Origin: Quillaja saponaria
Taxonomy: Eukaryota > Streptophyta > Magnoliopsida > Fabales > Quillajaceae
Reading direction: 5' to 3'
Assembly (NCBI GenBank): GCA_029379385.1
Contig: CM055612.1
Span: forward strand, 13,950,001 to 14,014,000
Length of the DNA stretch: 64,000 bases
Position numbers and translations under genes: made by a program
Notes under the pieces: generated by a model
What the model was told of the DNA's origin: nothing
The model's database searches: none
What the model saw: the letters and a program-made list of their open reading frames with translations, nothing else
Shown: one piece after another, positions 12,663 to 24,783 of the stretch
How positions within the stretch are numbered: position 1 is the first letter of the stretch
Layout of the letters: each line of letters opens with the position of its first letter

Positions 12663-13079
12663 CTTGTAAAGCTCATTCTACAGCCTGATGTAAAAGGTTC
12701 GTATGTAGAAGTCATGGAAAGGTACGTAAATTTGGGGCCAATTGTTGACTTTTGCGTGGTGGACCTTGAAAGGCAAGGCCAAGGTCAAGTTGTAACCTAT
12801 TCTGGAGCTTACAAGGATGGTTCTCTTCGCATTGTTCGAAATGGAATAGGGAACAATGAGCAGGCATCAGTAGAACTTCAAGGTATCAAAGGAATGTGGT
12901 CGTTAAGATCTTCTACTGATGATCCTTTTGACACCTTCCTGGTCGTAAGTTTCATAAGCGAGACAAGAATTTTAGCAATGAATCTTGAGGATGAGCTGGA
13001 AGAAATTGAGATTGAGGGCTTCTGTTCTCAAGTAAAAACTTTGTTTGGCTATGATGCAGTCTACAATCATCTTGTACAA
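12663..13079 (+). pseudogene. DDB1: Isolated exon of DDB1 (DNA damage-binding protein 1)
   Basis: This is one exon of 417 bp (139 codons) that reads without a stop through the DDB1 beta-propeller region, including [56 protein letters not shown] and [12 protein letters not shown]. It begins after a polypyrimidine-AG acceptor (CTCTTCTAG) and ends at a good donor (CAA|GTAGGT). DDB1 is the adaptor of CUL4 E3 ubiquitin ligases and is about 1,090 residues long. The upstream and downstream exons are not found nearby, and the flanks are LTR-type DNA. It looks like a transposed single exon rather than a working gene; the open frame suggests it is fairly recent. Confidence 0.85.
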
Positions 13080-13924
13080 GTAGGTTTTTTAACTTTTTAT
13101 CATTAACAATGCTTCTTTTTTCTCTCTTTGATTTAGTACCATATTTTGATTTTGACCAAAAGTTGTTAGTTGTTTATTTAGTAGAAAATATTACATATAA
13201 CTAAAGAAATGGTTTTGCATGATGCTCTATTTTCATCACCTTGTACCAGGTAGCTTTTGTTACACGTGAACCCATAATTGGTTTGCCATGATGCTCTGTT
13301 TTATAAACTTGTACAAGTTTTGTTATCAGAGATTTTCAACAATACCCCTCATCCCGATTCAGCTCACATGGTGTAAAACAGTAGCTCAACATATTCCCTG
13401 TTCTTGTTTTATTTCCTCCTTCCTATACGTCACCTTGCCATAGGAATAGCTGAGATAGGGAGCTGAATGTACAAGGACAGCAGCTGGTTGTCTTGCACTT
13501 TCCTCTGCCGTGCACTATCTTTAGAGGAACAACAAGCTGGCTGCATTTGTACTAGCATCAAACCGTGACAATCCATCAAGTTGGCAGTAAGTTATTCCCT
13601 TTGATATTGCAACTCCTTTATGGCAACTCTAGGTGTAGTATTTTCTGCCTCTTTATCTTGAATTACTTAGTAGTTAGAGAGTTGTTAGTAATTAATGAGT
13701 TTGTTTAGTAATGGGTATAATCAAAGGAGGGTTAGTTGTGAGTAAAGTGTTGGAAATGAGAGTTAAGTGGTTTTTGAAGGGGTGCAGTGGGCAGATTTCA
13801 TGGGTGAAAGAAATTTTGTATTTCGAGTGTCATCAGACCTGAATTAAATTAAGAGTTCAAAATAAAAAATGTAGTTTAGGATCTTGAGATGATTTCTAGA
13901 AGATTTCGTAGCTTGGTTCCAAGT

Positions 13925-14550
13925 ATGTTGTTAGATAGAGCTGTTACACTCCGGCTAGGTCATGCAAGATTTTTAGTACCCTATTTTTGGTTCATGTAAG
14001 CAATTGAGTGGGTTCAATACTGATTTTAGGAAAAGTTTCTAAATAATAAATATAAATATACTTTTTTATTAATAAACTCAAGAAACAGAATTGTATTTCA
14101 TTTTTCCTAGAGAAATTTATGTTCAATTAACTAAGGTAAGGTCATAGCTGTCAAAATCTTACGTTGTGTAGAATTTGATGCAACTTCAAAAAATAAAATA
14201 TATTGATATAAAAATCTAAAAATTACAAATGATATACCATTATAAAGTTACATGTGTCTAATATTTTATAAATTTTACGAAATTGAATTCAAAATTTACT
14301 AGAGAAAGATATGACCGTTAAAGTGGACACTGGTCCAAACCCTAAGTTTGGACAGTTTTAACATCTCTAACTCACTAGTTCTTTCTATCTTTGTTAATAG
14401 TTTTCTTCTTCCTTATGTGTTGTCAAGACATTTAACATGTCTCTTCATTATTAACCTTATCACATAAAGTCCAATTCATATTAATTGACATATAATAGCT
14501 TAATGGAAAACTTTCATAAAGAAACCTATACAGGTTGAGATATAAGCTTA
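13925..14550. repeat. Copy of an LTR segment also present at 25.6-26.05 kb
   Basis: This stretch matches 25600-26050 in the same orientation. Shared phrases include AAATTACAAATGATATACCA, TGGTCCAAACCCTAAGTTTGG versus TAGTCCAAACTCCAAGTTTGG, GGACAGTTT and CAACTTCAA(A/G)GAATAAA-like runs. In the 25-kb copy the sequence belongs to what looks like a minus-strand LTR starting at about 26145. Here it interrupts the LTR copy 2 region. Confidence 0.7.
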
Positions 14551-16521
14551 ATAATTAAAAGATTATAACAATAACGTTTATGAACTAAGTGTTATTTGGG
14601 AATGTGAATTTCAGTTCCGGATTTTAATATGGACCTGACGAGACCTGTGGACGCAAGTGTGAGTGACAAATGGAATCGGTTATGGGTGAGTGGTTAATTG
14701 TTGCCTTTAGGGGCTAGATTATTATGTGTAATTGTAACATATATTTAAATAAATGTGCTAGTGCAATATTTTAGTGAGTTAGTTGAATCATTCTTGTTTG
14801 AAATTGTCTGTGGTTGATAAGGGTCAACAAAGTGAGATTTTTTTAAGAAAAATGATTTTTATCTCCGAAATTGAGATCCAGGTGCACCTAGGATATTCTA
14901 ATTTAAAATCATGAGAAATCCTGATTCTAATAATTTTTTTATTATTTTTTTAAATTGAGTGCTCAGCCCCGGTGGGATATTGTGTATGCCCGGTAGGGGG
15001 TGATAATATTGTGCGAGGCTGGGTTACTCGTTGGCCCTTTGTTTGCTTTGTATGTTATGATTGCTTTGATCACTTTGTGAAGCTATGAATCATGTGAGTT
15101 GTAAACTTATGGTGAATACCAACGAGTATGCATAATTTTGAATGGAGACATGAACATTGCCATGTGATGCTAAGTGACTATATATGATGTATGCTTGTGT
15201 TGAATGATGCTAGTACCCTCTAGGTACGATTTTCCACTCATGAAGTCCGTAGGACTCACCCTTCTCTTGTGAAATTTTCTTTTTAGTAACAAGAGTACAA
15301 TACATGGTGTCGATGAGCTTATAACTTGCTTACTAAATGCAGCAGGGTAATTTCCAGGATCTCAGACTTAAAGTCAGGAATGAGAGTTGCAGTCACACTA
15401 GGACTGTGAGGTGTCTAATTTTGGTATGATGTAACAGTCTAGGTAGTTGTCTTGAGTAGGATGTGGATGTGGACGGAGCAGAGCTCCTTGTTGTCTTTGT
15501 GTTATTGTTGAGTGAGATCCTGAACATATGTGTTTTGTATTTTGAGGCATGTTCTATATTGTGAGAAACCTCTGCTAAAATTTTTCAGTAAACTGTTAAT
15601 TGTTTCAAAAAATAAAATTTTACAATGAACTTCTATTTTATAAAAGTTACTTTTATCCTTTGGATGGGCCTCAAGTTTGTTACTTTGTTTTGAAGTAAAG
15701 GTTACAGAGGTTTGGTTATCCAATCCTTCGGCCATTCATGCCTTGGTGAGGGGTATGACAATATATATATATATATTTCTCTTTTCTTGCCTAAACCGGT
15801 TACCATTTTTTTCCTTTCTCTAACTTCCTGGCCGTGACTTTGCATTCTTTTGATTCTTTTTGTTTTGGTTCATGTGTGGCCATGGGTTGCTTGTGTGGAG
15901 CTAGCGTTTTCACTTCCTTGGTGAGCTCTTTCCTCTCTTTGTTGTTGGGTGGTAGTAGTAGTTGTCAGAAGAATTTAAAAACTGAAATTCAGCTTAGAAT
16001 CGCTCGGCTGCTAGCAGCAACTGTTGCCGTTCCAGTTGCTTTGCCTATTCTTGATTTTCTTTTCTTTTCCAAGCTTTAACTTAGCTATAGCAAGGGATTT
16101 GAGTAGGAAGACTTAGAGTGTAGAGGCAGCGGGTGAGTGCCCTGTGTTATAACTCCAACATCTACTCTTCTTAGTAGGAGTGTTGGTGCTGGTTGATCTA
16201 TGGGTTTGGCTTCTTAGACTTTAAGCTTTGTGCTAGCTGAGTAAGAGCTGGTCCTTTTTTTTCGTTCATGGCTTGAGTGGTAGGGATTTGGGTGGAGGTT
16301 GTAGGAGTAAAACGTTTGGGCTTTGAGGGGTGGTTGAATGGGCAGTTTGGGATGCCCTGTTTCGGCTCCTAGTGGTTGAAAACTTTAGGTAGTCTTATGC
16401 TCTTCAAGGGGCTACTTATGGATTGGAATGTTAGTTATAGGTTGGTATTTGGTAAGAATTCAAACTAAGAAAGCACGACAAACTAATTGAGAATTAAGGG
16501 ATTTAGAGGTGGGAGGCTTAA

Positions 16522-16711
16522 AATTCAATTGTATACAGGTGGGAAAGTATATAATTTACATATTTGGTTAATTATAATAATTAGTTAAGTTAAAGCTAAT
16601 AATTGGAAACTTGAAAAATTCAATTGTATACAGGTGGGAAAGTATATAATTTACATATTTGGTTAATTATAATGATTAGTTAAGTTAAAGCTAATAATTG
16701 GAAACTTGAAT
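16522..16711. repeat. Two-copy tandem duplication, period 95 bp, nearly identical
   Basis: The unit beginning CAATTGTATACAGGTGGG at 16526 occurs again at 16621. The copies differ by one A/G change (TAATAATT versus TAATGATT) over about 90 bp. The near-identity marks it as much younger than the LTR that contains it. Confidence 0.9.
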
Positions 16712-18550
16712 AATGGATGCTTGAATTGTGAATTATTGATGGTGGTTAAATGAATAAGTTGTGACTCCTTTGAACTTGAGTAAGGTAGGAAATAAAATAT
16801 CAAATTAGGAATTGTAATTTCTTAGTTAAATGAACGGTTAAGAAAGTAAAAGAGTTAGTAGTAATGAATATATATATGTGTGTGTGTGTGTGTGGGGTAA
16901 TTGCTAGGTATAATTATTAAAAGTGAATAATTAAGTCAAACCAAGTAACTTTACCAAGAGATAATTAGTAAAGAATTATGAGATATTAATTCTCAAGGAA
17001 TACGTAATTAGATATATGTCATTAAGAAACCATGAAATGAACTTTGAATGGATGATTATGAGTAATATATGAATTTCTGACTTTTAGCTACGGAGTGTGT
17101 CGAGGACCTACCAACATCATCGGGTGTTAGACGGAATGACGAACCCCGTTCTTGAACTTAATGAGTGAATTACGTGCCCTATGATTGCCGGATTATTATG
17201 TGCAATTATGTGTATATTTGAATTGATATGTTATATTGAGAAATACGCAAGTATATCATTTAAGTGATTTAATTTAAAAAAAACAATTGCTTGATATTGA
17301 GTGTGATTAATAAGAGCCAACAAAGTGAAATTTTTTGAGAATGATTTTTTTTAAATTATTTCCGAAATTAAAATCCAGGTGCACCTTGGATATTTGGATT
17401 TAACATTTGATATGAGTTATTCTGATTCTGACAATTATTTTAAAAACAAATGGAGTGCTCAACCTTAGTGGGATGGATTATATACGGAGAATTAATCTGT
17501 TGTACGGGAGAGTAAATGCTCCGTGGAAGGAGATACTATTGTGTAAAGTTGAGTTACCCGTTAGCCCTTTGTATACTTTGATTGCATTGTTTAAAATGGT
17601 AAATTGTGGATACTTGAATTTGACTTATATATATTGTGGAACATGTGAGTCGTGACTTTATTACGATTACTACATGATATTAAATAAGGATATGCATTAT
17701 TATGTGTTGATTGATGCTGGTACCCTCAGTTACATTCCATGTAGGAATCCCACTTCTCAAACTTCAGATGATGTAATTCTTCCTGGATGGATCTGTTTTT
17801 AAGGATATTAAAGATCAACTCTTAATGTCACGTGGTGGAATTATGTAGTTCACCTGCTTGTCAATTTCCTAAAGATTCAACGAGTACTGTATGACATAGG
17901 ATAGGACAGTATGGGTAAATTCTGCCCACTTGGAGTTCGCAGTGTCCATGAAACAAAATACTACTAAGATACTGCATGTTCCATTTATGTTACCTGTACC
18001 ATTTACAATTTTTTTTTTTTTTTTTTGGGATTATGTTTATTTGTTTTTTGTCCCAAATTTGGGATGTTATGGCGCAAATAATTGATTTATTGAGGCATAC
18101 CTTGATAGCTTTTCAGCTTGCTTTAAATGAGAGTGTTGATGAGCTGTAAAGTCTGAATAAGCAGAGCTTTGCATTTTTATTTGTCAAATTAACAATGAAA
18201 ACTAAAATTTTAGTGGTTGTAAAAGGGTTGCAAAGTCTTATCTTGTTTAGATTGCCTAGTAAATGCGAATGAGTCCTTCGGTATGTTAAGCCCCGTCTTT
18301 GACCAAGAAAAGGGGAACAATTTGAATCTGTCCTTGTGAGTTGCTTGTCATATACAGGTCCTACTTGAAATGAGTTCCATTCCATGCAGTCACTTGATAG
18401 ACTCATTTCACAGTTTCTGCTGCTCTGAAACTCCAAAGTAAAATTGTTTTACATGCAATATTAAGTTTTGTGGATTATATATATGGAATGTTTTGTTGTC
18501 ATCTTTGGTGTTTTTAAAGATTTACGAGCATCAAGTATGATACCATGCAG

Positions 18551-18694
18551 GCACCTTATTATGATCCAAGAACCAATCTCCGATATGCAAATACTGATGT
18601 TTTCAAGATCATAAGGTCACTTCCTAATGAATACGTGCAACGGTACCTGGCTACAAGAAATGCACAGTTGTTCTTAAATGAGCTATGCAACTAA
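18551..18694 (+). pseudogene. Terminal exon of a YL1/SWC2-like protein (SWR1-complex subunit), isolated
   Basis: The exon follows an ACCATGCAG acceptor, reads 47 residues (starting APYYDPRTNLRYANTDVFKI) and stops at TAA. The pattern YxDPxTxLxYAxxxxFKxIR is the YL1 C-terminal domain found in VPS72/SWC2, the subunit that hands H2A.Z to the SWR1 remodeller. No upstream exons are recognisable, so this is a displaced gene tail. The family call rests on one short motif; another protein sharing this domain (for example an Ies6-type subunit) is possible. Confidence 0.55.
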
Positions 18695-19036
18695 TTCAGA
18701 GACAGCAGACTGCTATTCTTCTTTCAATTTTCATTTTAAAAGTCATAGAATGTGAAAAAGGATTCTCATAGGAAACTACTTGAGTACTTTCTATTGTTGG
18801 AATCCTATTTTGCAGTTTAGAAATGGCCTTCGAGTTAAGATTTCAAAACATGATATCTGAAGAAGAAATGTAAATGTTTACAATTAAAATATGATGGAAT
18901 CTAATGTCTTTCCGCTATCAATAATGTAGATGATGAAAATCTGACTCGGAAAGAGCTTTTGCCTGATTTAATTTCTTCTTTTTTCTATGATTACTGTAAT
19001 CTTAGAGTTACTTCCCCAAAGTACAAAATACAAATG

Positions 19037-19575
19037 TTAGGCAGCCTTCACCACAATTGGACTCTTCACATTATGCTTTCCATCTGACCATATCAGACTT
19101 CCAAAGACATAGTTCTTCGCTGTGTTGGCTTGCTTAACTTGCAGGGTAACATTAAAGCTCTTTTCTTCATCGACCTTGCTGAATTTCAAGATCTTAGGCT
19201 CAACAAAAACAGAAGTTCCTGTCGGTTTTTGTACTTGAGCTCTATATGTAGCTAGAGAACCAACATTTTTTAAGATCCGCTTAACTGTGATTGATCCAGA
19301 GAGTTTAGGGACTCTTATGAAGGGTAATTGAGGTTGGTGAGACTAATTTTCTTGGTGCATTTGTAAGGACTCTCTATAACCAGTGAAATTTGTGTTTCAT
19401 TGTATCCCAAGGAACAAAAGAAATCTAGATAATCATTAAAAGTTAAGTCATAAACAAGACCAGGATCCATAGCACTGTTTGGTTGACATGTCCAGCACCA
19501 TAGCTAAAATGGAGTTATTCTGAAGTAAGAAGCATTTAGTAGTGGCTCCTCCCTGTTATCATGTGTTATGGCTGT
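19037..19575 (-). pseudogene. C-terminal fragment of a subtilisin-like protease (SBT), frameshifted
   Basis: The minus strand encodes the end of a plant subtilase: NSAMDPGLVYDLTFNDYLDF, LGYNETQISLVIE, YKCTKKISLTNLNYP, GSITVKRILKNVG, then the fibronectin-III-like tail ending VLVKSPIVV-type residues and a stop at 19037. Small indels shift the frame before MDPGLVYD and in the NYPS segment, so it is a pseudogene. The catalytic Asp/His/Ser regions are absent. The stop lies about 340 bp from the YL1/SWC2-like exon, tail to tail, so one host genomic segment may have been moved as a unit. Confidence 0.8.
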
Positions 19576-20514
19576 GCAAATAAAAACAAGGATGATCAAG
19601 AAATAATATTTAACACAAATTTGGCAAAGGAACTGGAAGACTGAGTCCTTGTGACTTACACCTTTCTCTATTGTTTCTTTAGTATCAATAAAATACAGTT
19701 TGCTGCATCAGGATTTGCTACATGTCGACATTGTTGCAGCAAGGTATACCTTGGAGTCACATACTTGAGGCTGATATGACGACACTTGTAGTCATTTTAG
19801 GTGTCATGCATTGTTGTGTATATTGAGTTAACTGTTTTAACTTAGTGTGTTGTTAGGAGCAGAGCTCCTTTGAGTACTTTGATATTATGGTTTACCGATG
19901 AATTGTACTAGGTTATTGGCTTATATACTATTTGATATGTTCCACTTTACGGGGAATATTTGCCGAATTTTCTATAAATATTTATGTTTCATAACAAGAT
20001 CATGACTTTATTTTAGTTCAGTAAAGTTTTCTTGGTCTTAATTATAATTTGTTTAAGAGTCATTTGTGTTCAGTCATTGCGGATTCAGGGGTACGAATGT
20101 TTGGTTATCTATTTCTCTGGCCAGTTATACCGTTATTTGAGGGTGTGACAAAATATTATTGTACCCTACTTAAAAATATTCATATACATTTTGATTTTTT
20201 ATGATCAAATATTCAATTAAGTTCAAAATCTTATGTTTTTGAGATTTAAATTTTTTAATACCTTTTAACATTTTCTATTTGTCATATCTTCATATCTTGA
20301 AAATTTATGAAAAAATATCTTTAAAATCCTCAAATTTGTGAAAAATATAAAAAAAGAAAAAGAAAAGAACTACAAGTTTATAGAATTTTTGAAAGTACTT
20401 TTATTTACAATGAAATTGTAAAACTTAGCATTCTAGCTTTGAGTTTTCCAACAAAACATTACATCATTTTTGGAATACTAAGTTTTACGATTTTAATTAT
20501 TTGTTTATTTAGTT

Positions 20515-21150
20515 GGTGCTAAAATATTACTTGATCTTGGAGCTACTCATTTCTAAATGTCTTCGTATTTTGCTTCTTGTGTAAAAAGGGAATCTAAGCC
20601 TCTTGAGGTTCCTTTAGTAGTTTCGACTTTGTTGGGGGAAATTATTTTAGCAAATTGGTACATTCCTTCTAGTGAAGTTGTAGTGGATAATGATGTATGT
20701 TTTGCAGACAAGATCATATTAGGCATGTTGGAATATGATGTGATTTTGGCATGGATTAGTTGTCTAACCATCATGCTACGGTGGATTATTGTGATAAGAG
20801 TGTCAAGTTTAGCATTCGTGAGAAGCCAACTTTTGTTTTTCAAGAGGATCAGAGTAAAGTTCCTCATAATTTGATTTCATAGACGGTTTATCAGGAAAAA
20901 AAATCAGGCTTACTTAGCTTATGTCAAGGAAACTCAGCAGGAGTGTTCTTCTTTGAAGTAGATTCCTGTGGTAAAGGAATTCCCTGTGTGTTTTCGGAAG
21001 AGCTTTTTAGATTTTCTCTTGATTGGGAGATGGAGTTTAGTATTGAGTTGTTACCTTGTACTTAACTGATCTTTATACCCCTATATCGAATGGCTCCTAG
21101 AGAATTAAGGGAGCTAAAGGTTGGCGGTTTTTCATTCCTTAGCTTGGTGG
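20515..21150 (+). pseudogene. Tekay/Del-like gypsy pol remnant: protease into the start of RT
   Basis: The reading KILLDLGATHF (aspartic protease DxGA-type motif, D-T changed to D-L) leads to SSYFASCVKRESKPLEVPLV, LGMLEYDVIL, then frames with FPCVF and SIELLP..NGS-type residues before RT. The order protease, linker, RT start is that of chromovirus gypsy elements. Gag, most of RT, RNase H and integrase are absent. It lies 365 bp after the end of LTR copy 3, so it may be what is left of the autonomous partner of that LTR family. Confidence 0.65.
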
Positions 21151-21758
21151 TTTTTACAAGAGGAAAGAATTTGACTAGAAATTTTTATGCCATGTTTGAC
21201 CCAGTGGTGATGGAATATTGAGGTAATGAATACAACCAACTTTTTGTCTTATTTCAGAGTGAGAAAAGAAAAAGCCTAAGGAGGACTACATTATTAGAGT
21301 CGCCATTGTACTTGACTGTAAGGCACAGCTCCAAGAATGAGACTAGATGGGTATGAGGGTCTTCATTTGGTAATCCCCTAAACTGAGTAGATTGTTGAAT
21401 CCTTTGGATTTGCCCAGTTTGATCTCAAAATTATTCGCAGCAACGGTTTGTTTTTGTATGCTAGAGTGGATGCCTTGCCCAAGGGGGACAACATAATCCT
21501 TCAAGGCCTTGTTTTCATGAATTTCTTGATCTTCAACTATTGCACGAGATTATTTTAGGATTTAGTTCCTTTTCAAATTTCTGAGTGTTCGTTCTAATGT
21601 CGAGATTGTACTATAATAGTTCTAAATCTCTAGTATTTTGCATGCAATGTCAATAACACCTGAAATCAAGAATAAAAAACTTGAATTAGAATCAAGTAAG
21701 CTTATAATGATATTAAAAAAATAAAATAAATTATTCCCTGGCAACGGCGCCAAAAACT

Positions 21759-23247
21759 TGATAGGAAATTTATACAAAACACAAGCACACATATCGTCCT
21801 CAAGTAACATAATGATAAGTTGAAATCATTCCCATGAGAAACAATTATTTTTCATGCTAATTACCACTATGGTGCAGCTTAATTCTAATCAAGCCAAATA
21901 AATATTCAGAGATAAATTTGATTTAAAAATATTAAAACTAAGTCTAGGTTCACGATCCCTTACACCAAGCTTAATAACTTTAATTCAAATCAATTCATGC
22001 ATTAGCTAATATCAACCCAGATTTCTTAATCAATTACTAGCATACTCTTATGTCTAGCAATTATATATTCCCCTTAGTCTAATTCTCTATATTCCTATGA
22101 GAATTATTCTAAAGTAAACTTATTGAGACCCAATCTCCTGGTTACTTATGGTAAAAAAGTATATCCCTATCTCTTAAACAAATCAGATCATCTAAATCAT
22201 ATGAACAATCCAAATGTAAGTTATATTACCTAAGGCTAATCCCAAAACTGACTTTTGTAAGTCAAATTTGGAATTCCTAATCAATATAACTGGTGATCAA
22301 GCAATTAGAAGCATTAAGAACAAGGCAAGATAAATACTAAAACTAAGGCATGCATTAAAATAAAACTGAAGTCAACTCGGCTACATGTGAGTTCAATCAT
22401 TACCCCTAGAATACGACACTCCATATTAACTATAGAAAACATAAAAACTAAAGACAAACTCATTACAAGTAAATAAAAAATAAGAAGAAGAAGAAGAAAT
22501 AGAAACTAGAAGTTGTAACTCTTTGGGTCTCCTTCAACTCTGCTACTCTCTATCACGAGCTCTAGTGTGTCTCTCAACCTCAGCCTTGCTCTTTTATTTA
22601 TAAGCCTTTTTCTCCTATTTGAATTAAAATAGAAGTTCTAAGAATCTATAAAAGTGCTGTGACACATGCATATATGGCCCTACGGTGCCACAGGGTCTGT
22701 TAGTTTTAATAGGACTTGTCTTGTCCCCCAGCGCAGCTTCACTTTCATGGGCACTGCGGAGCCAATCCCTTGCTTTATTTTAGAAAGTCATTCTTACTTT
22801 GTCGTTGAGGCTTCCTTCTCATCATGCTACAGCTTCATTCTTCAAGTGCCGTGGCTTCCAGCTCCTTGACTCATTCAGTTTTTCTCTTTTTGTATCAGCA
22901 CCGCAACTTCATATTAGTGGTGACACAACTGAGTCCTCTTTGCCATTTTCGTCAAATTCTTTATTTTAGGATGTTGCGGCTTCATATTATTCAGAGCTAC
23001 AATGCCAGTTGAATTACTTGCCTTCTCTAATTCGAACTAGGACACTGCAAAGACATCTAAAATAAATTAAATACTAAAATTCAGAAAACTACTCCTAATT
23101 AAGATAAAAACTTTACAGAACTCCTGAAAACAACCTAAAACAACTTCAAAACTATATTTGACTAGTATTCTAACTCAAAATATCAGGATTAACATCAAAT
23201 ATAAATTAGAATCATAGTGAAATAACTCTATTATTCTAGAGTTATCA
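21759..23247 (-). mobile_element. Minus-strand LTR of an Athila-like gypsy family with adjacent PBS
   Basis: On the minus strand it starts TGATAACTCT (23247) and ends CCTATCA (21759), TG...CA, 1,489 bp. Next to it, at 21735-21757, is the reverse complement of TTTTTGGCGCCGTTGCC, the conserved primer-binding region of this group. The internal region beyond is only a scrap (to about 21600). The TATA-like TTATTTATAAG near 22593 sits where an LTR promoter would be. The open frames in it (22666-22869, 22824-23012) are not coding. Confidence 0.8.
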
Positions 23248-24742
23248 ATTACCTTTCACTTTAAAATCATATTAACATAGATAAAGGATATCAACATAGC
23301 TTGGCCATTTCACTTTCTTACTTGTTATTTACATGGATACTTAATGCTAGAAGGTGTCTTTACATTAACATTTAGGCAACCTTTCCAAAAGAATCATTAA
23401 GCTTATGCATGGACAAGCCACAACCATGTCTAAATACAAAGTAAACACTAAGGAATATTTTCAATTACAATTTATATGCATCACATCTAATGTTCCTAGT
23501 TACTCACCAAAGTAGCATTAACGACCTCTAAACCAATTACTCCATTATAGGCGAAGGGTATACCGTGGCCAAAGGATAAACCTCATCATAGTTACTTTCA
23601 CATACATGCCAATATTCCTTCACTTACTCCACACCTTTAAGAAGGGTGGTGTAAAATACATAGTAATGATCAAAACATTACACAATCATGGTGTCCAAGT
23701 TAAATCTGAGAAACTATCAATATGTACATCAAGAGTTTATAAAAAGTGAGACAAAAATCTCAACATGGACCATGCATTGAACTTTAATAAAATGAAGTAC
23801 TTGATGTGTAGTTATAAAAAGGGAAATGAAAACCGATTTTTCATATGCATGTACCATATTGTAAATAAGCTTATGACCCATACGCAAACCGAGGTTGCAT
23901 GGCCATTACAAGGCCCCTTCCATTTATTTTCATTCTTTTCTTTTCATTCTTTCATTCCTTTAACCTTAACTATAATGGATTCAATCTAGGGTTTGAACAC
24001 TTCCTTTGGTCTTTGGACTTCCTTTGTTCTAACATGTGATCAAGAGTAATCTACTAGTACAAAACATGCAATGTATCACATAGAATCCTTTTAACCGAGC
24101 CATTTCTTGCTCGTTCATCATCATCAATACCATGCAAATGGACATGTCTTTTGGTAGAGTCTTTCAAGAGTAGAAAAGATAGCATTCTTAGAAAAATAAG
24201 GAATTTTATAGGAAACACATGGATACATGCCTTAGCATATTGGTGTTACTCTTGAATCCTCTTGACCGAACTCTAACATTTTCCTTTAAACTGTCGTTTG
24301 AAATCCTTCCTCTACCCTTAGTCGACTTTTAATCCAAGCAATGGAATCCTTAGTGAATTTTAAAAAGAATTAGGGTGAAGGATCTTGATTTAGAGTTCTA
24401 GAAGTCCTCCATGCAAGCTCTTTTCTTTTCTCTCCTTACCCTCTTTCTCTCATAGTTTCTTATTGACGAAAATGGAAATGAAGAAGGTGAAATGATGGTG
24501 GTGTGGTTTAAGGAGAAAGAATAGTCCAAAATGACCAAAATACCCCTACCGATACATTTAAAAATATTAAACTTCCACCTAATCCTCCACTTTCTAATAT
24601 TTTATGTCTATTTAATCAACTCATCATTACCTATTATCTATAGGTGTATAAATCTATATGAATGAACATGTATTCTCTTTGTTTTACATGGTAAGGTGAT
24701 GATGTATAATTATACCTACCTATCCATCTAGTCATGATTACC

Positions 24743-24783
<41 letters not shown>

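Larger units (their letters stand above)
12231..15760 (+). mobile_element. Related long LTR (copy 2), interrupted; boundaries tentative
   Basis: A TG-type start (TGTTATAACCCG) at 12231 and an end (GGTATGACA) at 15760 bracket sequence sharing landmarks with copy 1: GAGATCCAGGTGCACCTAGG at about 14873, GTGCTCAGCCCCGGTGGG at about 14960, GATGCTAGTACCCTC at about 15207 and GGAGCAGAGCTCC at about 15474. At 3.5 kb it is longer than the other copies because it carries a DDB1 exon segment (about 12.65-13.6 kb) and a piece of another LTR (about 13.93-14.55 kb). The flanks (TTACA and ATATA) do not match as a target duplication, so the two ends may belong to different insertions. Confidence 0.55.
15761..20150 (+). 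mobile_element. Related long LTR (copy 3), interrupted by a host gene segment
   Basis: Landmarks of the same LTR family appear in order: GAGTGTGTCGAGGACC near 17092, AATCCAGGTGCACCTTGG near 17371, GAGTGCTCAACCTTAGTGGG near 17453 and GATGCTGGTACCCTC near 17714. After a break they resume at 19711 (GCTACATGTCGACATTGTTGC), then GGAGCAGAGCTCC near 19857, with an end at GAGGGTGTGACA (20150). The 5' edge is unclear. The interruption, about 17736-19710, carries the YL1/SWC2-like exon and the subtilase remnant. The open frame at 15834-16079 has no known motif and lies in LTR DNA. Confidence 0.55.

Noticed and set aside
15834..16079. Cys/Ser/Leu-rich small open frame that looks like a secreted peptide
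   Set aside because: It lies in LTR DNA at the place where relatives have non-coding sequence, and no peptide family fits.
20557..20874. Overlapping open frames on both strands as two new genes
   Set aside because: The plus frame is gypsy protease sequence and the minus one is its shadow.
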